The position numbers and the translations under genes were made by a program. Below the pieces are notes generated by a model. It was not told the origin of the DNA and made no database searches. It saw only the letters and a list, made by a program, of their open reading frames with translations. A stretch of 20,875 bases of DNA from Rhodospirillaceae bacterium (GTDB lineage Bacteria > Pseudomonadota > Alphaproteobacteria > UBA8366): assembly GCA_002722095.1 (NCBI GenBank), contig PBKG01000018.1, positions 1 through 20,875 of the forward strand, written 5' to 3'. This document shows, in pieces, positions 14,929-20,875 of this stretch; position 1 is the first letter of the stretch, and the number at the start of each line of letters is the position of its first letter.

Positions 14929-17900
14929 ATGAGTGGTCCGACGCCGAACTGCCCGAAATGCGAAAGCGCCATGGTCCTTCGCACGGCCAAACAAGGCCGC
15001 AATGAAGGAAACCAATTCTGGGGCTGCTCCACCTTTCCCAAGTGCCGTGGCACAAAGCCCACTGAAAGGCCATCTACTGGAGCCGACCCAAAAACGACAC
15101 CACCTGCTTGGGCAGAGGAAGAACCCAATATTAAAAGCCCTGTCGTGTTCGCTGCAGAACCATCGGAGTCTGGATACCTAGTAGAAGCTTTCGAGTCCGT
15201 GGCGCTTCCGGCAGCCGCGGCAGCTTCAATCAACCGGGAAGACGTGCTCGATGAGGTTGTGCAGAGGTTCACAGGATGGCGTTTAGAATCCCCACTGCCG
15301 ACCTCATCACGACCCGTAGATCATGACTTGACTGTCGTAGCTCTCGCTAAGGACCTGCTCCTGAGAGGTAATACGCCTCTTGCCTTCGCCGAAATTGAGG
15401 CCGCGATTTCAGATAGACACAAAATTGACTGGGCCGGGTTAAGTGCAACTGAACTAACTGACCTTTTCCGAGCGCTAACCAGGGAGCCTACGGCACCACA
15501 CACACCCACAGTATTTGATTCGCAGGAAGAGCAGGCTCTGGTTGAATGGATTTTAAAAGAGACCCGTTCAAATGGCTCGGGTTGGTCCGTTCAGACTCAA
15601 GTTCATGTTAGCTACCTAGACCCTGCACTGCCGAAATCATCGAGATGCGACATTCTGCTCACGCATCCAGATGGTGACCGAATAGTCGTAGAGCTTGACG
15701 GCAGGCAGCACCGGGATCACGTCGATGCAGATCAGGCTCGTTCCGAGGCTCTAACTAAAGCCGGATATGAAGTCATACGCATTACCACGGATGAATTCCG
15801 TGCTCGCTCAGGAGACCCATGGGATCAACTAGGTGAATTACTTCGGAGAAAGCGTCCGGACATACCAGAGTCTTCGTATGCAAACGCATTGCAAGAATAT
15901 CGACTGATCCATCAGATACAGGTAACGACTGTAAGAGCGATCCGGTCCGGGCACCTAGCGCTCCGAGGGACGTGGGACATTGAAATAAGTAGCCCCCATG
16001 AGTTACCGGATGATTTAATAAAACTGGCGCTTGAACAAACAGGAGAGCTCCTGCACCGATTGAGCCGACTCTGGGATGTCGAGCCAATTCCTCGCCCCAA
16101 AGTTTGTCTTAAGACAGCTGGAAAGAAGCAGCGCAAAGATCAATTCTGCCTCGAGATAATTAACGGGAACTCCCGCGCCCGTTTCAGCATTTCGGATGTC
16201 GTGCTCCCCAGACCACCACTCCATCCACCATCATGGGGCACTCAGCCTGAAGCGTCTAAAAACTTAGAACGGGCAGATGGCGAGTGGTTCCTTAATTGGA
16301 TCTATCGCAAAGCTTCATTCTGGGAAGGACAATGGGAATGCATTTCCAGAGCGATCAGAGGAGAGGACGTATTAGTTCTGCTTCCGACTGGCCGCGGAAA
16401 GTCCATAGCGTTTCAGCTCGCAGCACTTCTGAGGCCCGGCCCTTGCTTCGTAGTGGACCCCATCATCTCACTGATGGATGATCAGATTGACAACCTACGA
16501 ACTGTAGGAATAACCCGTTCGGCTGGAATTCAGGGCAGGCAATCGACAGCGAAACAAAGGAGCTTGCTGGATACATTAGTTCGGGGCCATTACAAGTTCT
16601 GTTTCATTGCACCTGAGCGATTTCAGAATAGTGCGTTTCGGGACACACTGCGTGGATTGACCGTGAATACTCCCGTGTCGTTGATCGCCGTAGATGAAGC
16701 ACACTGCGTTTCAGAATGGGGCCACGACTTTCGCACGGCATACCTCAATCTTGGGAGAACGACACGCACCTTTTGCACGCAAGTTGGTGGCTCGCCTCCG
16801 CCTGTTATCGCCCTCACCGGAACAGCAAGTCGCGTAGTTCTCAAAGACGTGCAACGCGCCCTAGAAATCCCCGGTGTAGACTCGATCATCACGCCATCGA
16901 GCTTCGACCGTCCTGAGTTGACGTTCGGCGTCGTGACTTGCCGCTCCGACGAGAAGAAGGCACGTCTGCTTGGCATCTTGGACGGAATACCACAACGATT
17001 CGGGCTGACGCCGAGCTCATTCTTTTCACGCGACCTAAGAACGGGAGGCGCCGGACTCGTCTTCTGCCCTCACGTGAACGGGAAATTTGGTGTAGTTGAA
17101 ATTGCGGCCTCAATGTCAACGTCGCTCAATACAGAAGTAGAAGTCTACAGTGGCAGTATGCCTAGGAATTGGAACGGAGACTGGGAGCAACACAAGGTTC
17201 ATACCCAGCGGGATTTCAAGCGAAACAGGACCAATGTGCTAGCATGTACGAGCGCGTTTGGCATGGGTATCGATAAGTCAAACATTCGTTTCACCGCTCA
17301 CTACGGACTCCCAAAGACAGTGGAGTCTTTTTACCAAGAAGCGGGGCGCGCAGGACGAGATCAGGAACCAGCCTACTGTGACATCATACTCTCGGTGGAC
17401 GACCCGGAACGGGCGCGACACCTCTTGGACCCAAACACGACGATTGAAGAGGTCGGGAAGGTCATGAAAGCGGTCCAGTGGGATGACGAGGATGATGTCA
17501 CCCGAGCGCTCTGGTTCCACACGAATGCCTTCCAGGGTGTCGAGCAAGACGTGAAAAATGTGGAGGCAGTGTACAGCAAGCTCACCCCGATCAGACCTCA
17601 CTGGAAGAAGGCATTCAGCTGGTCTTCAGGTGGAGCGAATATGCGGGCAGCTTATGAAAAAGCTTTGCACCATCTAGTGATTCTCGGTGTGGTTAAGGAC
17701 TACACAGTAAACTTTGCGCAGCGAGAGTTTGAGGCCGAATTAGGTGAAGCTGAGGCTGACACTTTGGGCTCAGCCCTAGGCCGCTATGGGCGTTCTTACC
17801 AAGCCAGGAGAGGGATTCGCCTAGAAAACGATTTCGTTGAGAAGGTTGCCGGTGAAAAAAAGGATGGGCCTAAGCAGCGCGTCAGCTTAGCTGCCCAATC

Positions 17901-18552
17901 GCTGCTGGAATTCATTTACGAGACTATAGAGTTGGCTCGGCGACGCGCAATGAGTGAAATACTTCAAGCCACCTCTGAGGCCGCAAAATCAAGGAAAAGT
18001 GGAGAACTACTCAAGGATCGAGTCTTACTGTACCTCACCCAGACTGACTGGGACGTTCGCCTTACGGAAATAGCGGATGTTGAAAGACTGGAAGTCGATG
18101 ATGTCATCGCTATCGCAGAAGATGTAGTTTCACGAAATCACGGTGACGAACTCAGGGCAGCATCAATCCGCCAACTGAGCTCATATCCTGATCAGCCGGC
18201 ATTCTTGCTTTTGAGGGCATACGCAGAGTCTTGTGTTTCCTCGCCAGATTGGGATCGAGTAGCAGAGGATCTCCGAGCAGGCGTCCAATTTGGGCGAGAA
18301 AAATACGGGATGTCGGAGTCGATACTCGCAACATTAGTTCTAGAGCTGACGCAGCTTTTAGATGCCCGGGAACAAGACGCCCGGCGCTTTGTCCGAAGTT
18401 TCTTAACCGGAGGGCTCCCAAGCCGCATATTTGCGCGAGAGCTATGCGCACGTCTCGAACCGAACTTAGCTGTTGAAATCATTCCCGCACTGACGGCGGG
18501 ATTAGCTCGTGAAGCCCCCGCCCAGACCAACCCCTTTGAGGCCATAACATGA
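14929..18552 (+). CDS. Zinc-finger / DUF559-like nuclease / RecQ-type helicase fusion
   Basis: A 1207-residue multidomain protein. Residues 8-39 form a topoisomerase IA-type zinc finger (C8, C11, C33, C39; FWGCSTFPKCRGTKP). Residues 195-310 look like a DUF559/Vsr-like restriction-fold nuclease: SSRCDILLTHPDGDRIVVEL then DGRQH (D241, E255, D257, H261) followed by KAGYEVIRIT. From about 465 a RecQ-family SF2 helicase begins: motif I LLPTGRGKSIAFQ (K491), motif II AVDEAHCVSEWGHDFR (588-602), motif III ALTGTAS, motif V AFGMGIDKSNIRF (about 775) and motif VI FYQEAGRAGRD (about 803). The last 350 residues are unrecognised; I see no standard RQC zinc site or HRDC domain. It would unwind DNA 3' to 5' and cut it. 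The ribosome binding site is weak (AGAGG 11 bases upstream). Divergent from the ssp operon and coupled to the next gene by ATGA. Confidence 0.93.
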   Translation: MSGPTPNCPKCESAMVLRTAKQGRNEGNQFWGCSTFPKCRGTKPTERPSTGADPKTTPPAWAEEEPNIKSPVVFAAEPSESGYLVEAFESVALPAAAAASINREDVLDEVVQRFTGWRLESPLPTSSRPVDHDLTVVALAKDLLLRGNTPLAFAEIEAAISDRHKIDWAGLSATELTDLFRALTREPTAPHTPTVFDSQEEQALVEWILKETRSNGSGWSVQTQVHVSYLDPALPKSSRCDILLTHPDGDRIVVELDGRQHRDHVDADQARSEALTKAGYEVIRITTDEFRARSGDPWDQLGELLRRKRPDIPESSYANALQEYRLIHQIQVTTVRAIRSGHLALRGTWDIEISSPHELPDDLIKLALEQTGELLHRLSRLWDVEPIPRPKVCLKTAGKKQRKDQFCLEIINGNSRARFSISDVVLPRPPLHPPSWGTQPEASKNLERADGEWFLNWIYRKASFWEGQWECISRAIRGEDVLVLLPTGRGKSIAFQLAALLRPGPCFVVDPIISLMDDQIDNLRTVGITRSAGIQGRQSTAKQRSLLDTLVRGHYKFCFIAPERFQNSAFRDTLRGLTVNTPVSLIAVDEAHCVSEWGHDFRTAYLNLGRTTRTFCTQVGGSPPPVIALTGTASRVVLKDVQRALEIPGVDSIITPSSFDRPELTFGVVTCRSDEKKARLLGILDGIPQRFGLTPSSFFSRDLRTGGAGLVFCPHVNGKFGVVEIAASMSTSLNTEVEVYSGSMPRNWNGDWEQHKVHTQRDFKRNRTNVLACTSAFGMGIDKSNIRFTAHYGLPKTVESFYQEAGRAGRDQEPAYCDIILSVDDPERARHLLDPNTTIEEVGKVMKAVQWDDEDDVTRALWFHTNAFQGVEQDVKNVEAVYSKLTPIRPHWKKAFSWSSGGANMRAAYEKALHHLVILGVVKDYTVNFAQREFEAELGEAEADTLGSALGRYGRSYQARRGIRLENDFVEKVAGEKKDGPKQRVSLAAQSLLEFIYETIELARRRAMSEILQATSEAAKSRKSGELLKDRVLLYLTQTDWDVRLTEIADVERLEVDDVIAIAEDVVSRNHGDELRAASIRQLSSYPDQPAFLLLRAYAESCVSSPDWDRVAEDLRAGVQFGREKYGMSESILATLVLELTQLLDAREQDARRFVRSFLTGGLPSRIFARELCARLEPNLAVEIIPALTAGLAREAPAQTNPFEAIT

Positions 18553-18998
18553 ACGAAGAGAGCGCACGCGACCGCTTCCTCGAAGCTGAGAATGAGGCTT
18601 CAGGGCTAATAGACGCCCTTAAAGACCTCCGCGCAGAGATAAATCAATATAAGGATGTGCGGGAGTCGCTTGATGATTCGATCGAATCAGCGCGAGAAGC
18701 TGCTAAGGCGCTGACTCCGATCTCTAAGGGAATGCAGAAACTTCTTAAGACTCTCGGGGATCTAGGCATCACGGAGTTTCGTGAGGACCTCACAGCAACT
18801 CGAGACTCGATGAATACACTTTCAGATACTCAAGTCGCACTTAAGAAACAGGTCGAAACCGAGAGCAAGCAGCAAAACAAACGCCACCTCGAGCTGAAAA
18901 AACAAGTCGAAACTGTGATGGAGAAGCAATTCCGCCATCAGATAACGCTACTGGTGTTGTTGGCACTATCCATCTTATCAGTGTTAATGACTCGATAG
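18549..18998 (+). CDS. Coiled-coil protein with C-terminal membrane anchor
   Basis: A 149-residue protein starting inside the stop codon of the helicase gene (ATGA), so its synthesis is coupled to the helicase. Residues 5-128 are almost entirely charged and helical with heptad-like spacing. A short internal repeat, LKKQVET, occurs at 98-104 and again at 116-122. Residues 131-147 (ITLLVLLALSILSVLM) form a single hydrophobic membrane segment at the extreme C-terminus, giving a tail-anchored topology with the coiled coil in the cytoplasm. No catalytic motif is seen. It could tether the nuclease-helicase to the membrane or act as a membrane effector; both are inference from gene coupling. Confidence 0.85.
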   Translation: MNEESARDRFLEAENEASGLIDALKDLRAEINQYKDVRESLDDSIESAREAAKALTPISKGMQKLLKTLGDLGITEFREDLTATRDSMNTLSDTQVALKKQVETESKQQNKRHLELKKQVETVMEKQFRHQITLLVLLALSILSVLMTR

Positions 18999-19107
18999 AG
19001 GGGGACATTAGCGGCAAGGGAGGCCTTCCTTCACGATCGATTCAGTCTTGAGACAGGAACTGCTCATAAGTTGCGTTTTTGCGGAGTGATCGTTATCTGA
19101 ATGTGGT

Positions 19108-19761
19108 ATGAGCTTCATGTTCATCATCTTCGGCACCCGTGGTGTGACCAGCACGCCAGACAGAGGCAGTTTCCACTGCCCTCAATGTGGGTTGCAGTGC
19201 AGTTACGCTCTGAAGAGCGTTCGCCGCTTCTTCACCCTCTACTTCATCCCGTTGATCCCACTCGACAAGCTCAGTGAGTACGTCGAATGCGACAGTTGCA
19301 AAGGCACGTTCAACTCGGGCGTACTTAGCTTCGATCCAGCAGCGGAGCGAGAAGCCTTCCTCGCCGAATTCCAGGTGGCAGTGAGAGATATCCTAGTCCA
19401 GATGATGCTGGCAGACGGTGAAATATCGGATGACGAAGTAGAAGCTATCCGGATGGTCTGTGCCGATATTGGAGGCTTACGACTCAGTCCCGACGACATC
19501 CACGCTCTAGTCGACCAGGCAAGGACAAATACCGAATCCGTTATCGGCACAGTGCGCCGCCATACGCCCATGCTTAACGCGAGCGGGAAAGAGACCGTGA
19601 TCCGAGCCGCTACAATAGTAGCGCTCGCCGATGGCGACTTCGACAAGAGTGAGCAAAATTTCCTCGGGGAAGTCGGCCGGGCCTTAGAGATGTCCAATGC
19701 ACACATCCGAGGAGTGGTGTCAGACGTAATCCAGCTGCCGAGGAATGGCGCAGACGCCTGA
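19108..19761 (+). CDS. Zinc-ribbon plus TerB-like domain protein
   Basis: A 217-residue protein. The N-terminus (FIIFGTRGVTS) leads into a zinc ribbon with C24, C27 (CPQC) and C61, C64 (CDSC), separated by a hydrophobic stretch FFTLYFIPLIPL (41-52). From about 85 a TerB-like helical domain follows, with the typical paired acidic motifs LADGEISDDEVEAI (101-114) and LADGDFDKSEQNFL (173-186). TerB domains are associated with tellurite-resistance-type and stress or phage-response complexes near the membrane and may bind metal ions. It lies 110 bp after the coiled-coil gene, so it may have its own promoter. It is close to the following exonuclease-like gene. Function in this locus is unknown. Confidence 0.85.
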   Translation: MSFMFIIFGTRGVTSTPDRGSFHCPQCGLQCSYALKSVRRFFTLYFIPLIPLDKLSEYVECDSCKGTFNSGVLSFDPAAEREAFLAEFQVAVRDILVQMMLADGEISDDEVEAIRMVCADIGGLRLSPDDIHALVDQARTNTESVIGTVRRHTPMLNASGKETVIRAATIVALADGDFDKSEQNFLGEVGRALEMSNAHIRGVVSDVIQLPRNGADA

Positions 19762-19783
19762 CCATTCATCAAATGGTGAGCCC

Positions 19784-20428
19784 ATGTCGAGAATATACCG
19801 AGAAAGCCCCAGCGCCTTTGCTACAATCCAAGAAGCGAATCGAGCGATCTACATCGACTTTGAGGGAAAGACGGATGAGGCTCCGGCCCTTTTAGGTATC
19901 ATGCTTGAAGGGCAGTTTTGGCAAGAAGTACTAGACCCTAGGCTAGCTATGGCAGCCGAGGCAAAACAGCTCCGGCTCAGGGATGGCAAAGAGGTTCTTC
20001 AGGAACTGCGCACCAGAGCCCTGGAGGAAAACCGTCGTATCGCGGCCTTTGGGACGAGTGAAGCTGACAAAGCGAAACAATATTTTGGCGTCGAGCTAGA
20101 AAGCGGTATTTCATACCTGAATGTCCACTGGCTCGGAAAAAGGTGGTGGCTCGATGGACTGGCCCCAGGTGGCCGCCCACCGAGAGGTCAGAGATTTTCT
20201 TTAGAGGAGTTTGAGAAGCTTCTCGGAACAGAAAAACCAAAGCATCTCGGCAGACAGAAAGCCACGAAAAAACTCCAAAGCATTCTAGAGCAGTGCGACA
20301 AGAAAGCTTGCTACGCGGATGTGTCTAGAAGCGGGAAGAGAAGCTGGACCAACTTGCTGACCTATAACAGACTCGACGTCGAGCACACTGCGAGCTTGGC
20401 CCAACACATTGTCTCGAATGGGGGCTAG
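19784..20428 (+). CDS. DEDDy 3'-5' exonuclease-like protein (RNase H fold)
   Basis: A 214-residue protein. AIYIDFEGKTDEAP provides the ExoI-type DxE motif (D25, E27 counting from the ATG at 19784) and LLTYNRLDVEHTASL near the end gives the ExoIII YxxxD motif; a clear ExoII aspartate is less obvious (around IAAFGTSEADKAKQ). This spacing fits a compact RNase H-like exonuclease domain, related in fold to YprB and DUF2779 tails. I use the ATG at 19784, with GGTGAG 3 bases upstream; an ATG at 19745 would overlap the previous gene by 17 bp. It follows the TerB-like gene closely and is probably co-transcribed. Activity is uncertain because the middle motif is weak. Confidence 0.8.
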   Translation: MSRIYRESPSAFATIQEANRAIYIDFEGKTDEAPALLGIMLEGQFWQEVLDPRLAMAAEAKQLRLRDGKEVLQELRTRALEENRRIAAFGTSEADKAKQYFGVELESGISYLNVHWLGKRWWLDGLAPGGRPPRGQRFSLEEFEKLLGTEKPKHLGRQKATKKLQSILEQCDKKACYADVSRSGKRSWTNLLTYNRLDVEHTASLAQHIVSNGG

Positions 20429-20453
20429 TCCGGAAAGCCTGAAGGAACAGTCA

Positions 20454-20849
20454 TCAGCTCGTCGGAATATCCGCTTCCCAAATCGCTGTATACGAATGTA
20501 GCCAGCCTTCCTGTTCTAGTACCCAGAACAACCCTTCCTGAACTCTGATTTCAGGAAGACCTCGTATGCTCACGAGTGGCGTGGTCCACGTCGGGTCCAC
20601 GTGTGAGCTATGCTGAGGCCAAGTGCAGGGGACAGACACCCTCACCCTGCCGTCCTCCACGGACAAAGTGCCCGTGTTCAAAGCCAAAGCGACTCTGGCT
20701 TCCGGGTTCCCCAAATGGTAGGCACTCGGAGGCCAAGCCAAGCGAATAGGCCCAGAATAGTTGGCCAGTTTGTCCTGAATGAACTCGGACTCCAAGAAGA
20801 AGTCTGACTCGAATGTCATCTCCTTCCCTTTGGAGGAAGGCAGCAACAT
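20454..20849 (-). CDS. Unrecognised protein, possibly continuing beyond the window
   Basis: A frame of 131 codons converging on the exonuclease-like gene with 25 bp between the stops. An ATG at 20849 has AAGG 7 bases upstream, which supports it as the start. The frame nevertheless stays open to the window edge, so a longer protein is possible, and an ATG at 20816 is a third option. Many tryptophans and proline-rich turns (IRLAWPPSAYHLG, VSVPCTWPQH) suggest a compact beta-rich soluble protein. No known motif, signal peptide or membrane segment is visible. Nothing links it directly to the defence genes. Confidence 0.6.
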   Translation of the reverse strand: MLLPSSKGKEMTFESDFFLESEFIQDKLANYSGPIRLAWPPSAYHLGNPEARVALALNTGTLSVEDGRVRVSVPCTWPQHSSHVDPTWTTPLVSIRGLPEIRVQEGLFWVLEQEGWLHSYTAIWEADIPTS

Positions 20850-20875
20850 CAGCGCACCTTCTTTAGCAATCTCAG

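Noticed and set aside
19071..19098. TTGCGT-16-TTATCT as a promoter for the TerB-like gene
   Set aside because: Both hexamers are poor, and the spacing would give an almost leaderless transcript. This is too weak to list.
19239..19772. Minus-strand 177-codon open frame opposite the TerB-like gene
   Set aside because: It is serine-rich antisense of a gene with clear zinc-ribbon and TerB motifs, so it is a shadow.
1..20875. CRISPR array, tRNA, insertion sequence or integrase
   Set aside because: No regularly spaced repeats, cloverleaf-like segments, transposase motifs or terminal inverted repeats were recognised anywhere in the window.

Overview
This is a mid-GC bacterial chromosomal segment. 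Spacing is tight, many genes share 4-bp start/stop overlaps, and GTG and TTG starts occur. The host cannot be named from sequence alone. The only housekeeping gene is the 3' end of rmuC at the left edge, and its sequence style would fit Actinobacteria or Gemmatimonadota-like bacteria. Everything to its right looks like an accessory defence island. I saw no tRNA, rRNA, insertion sequence, integrase or CRISPR array.

Layout. (1) 3-632, end of rmuC (+). (2) 752-3488, a minus-strand pair: an OLD/RecF-like AAA ATPase and a partner that may carry a PLD-like HDR motif. (3) 3817-8096, a plus-strand four-gene run: an unrecognised protein, a GIY-YIG nuclease, a DGQHR-motif (DndB-like) protein and a SNF2-family helicase, preceded by a candidate sigma70 promoter. 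(4) 8101-14568, a minus-strand operon read right to left: a small helix-turn-helix protein, SspA-like cysteine desulfurase, SspB-like DUF4007 protein, SspC-like large P-loop ATPase and SspD-like PAPS-reductase-family protein. This is a complete-looking single-strand DNA phosphorothioation (PT) module of the SspABCD type. It ends tail to tail with the SNF2 gene, 4 bp apart. (5) 14608-14928, a divergent spacer with GTTAC/GTAAC operator-like repeats and a relic of the C-terminus of a DUF2779-like gene. (6) 14929-18998, a large RecQ-type helicase fused to a topoisomerase-type zinc finger and a DUF559-like nuclease domain, translationally coupled to a small coiled-coil protein with a C-terminal membrane anchor. 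(7) 19108-20428, a zinc-ribbon/TerB protein and a DEDDy exonuclease-like protein (+). (8) 20454 to the right edge, an unrecognised minus-strand gene.

Working model (inference). SspA mobilises sulfur from cysteine, SspD activates the substrate for sulfur transfer, SspB nicks or binds DNA, and SspC supplies ATP-driven remodelling. Together they would mark host DNA with PT. No recognisable SspE (DUF262/DUF1524) or DndFGH is present, so the restriction arm would have to be something else. The best candidate is the convergent GIY-YIG/DGQHR/SNF2 cassette, followed by the divergent nuclease-RecQ fusion with its membrane partner. It is untested whether either is a known module (for example SspFGH) or a new one.
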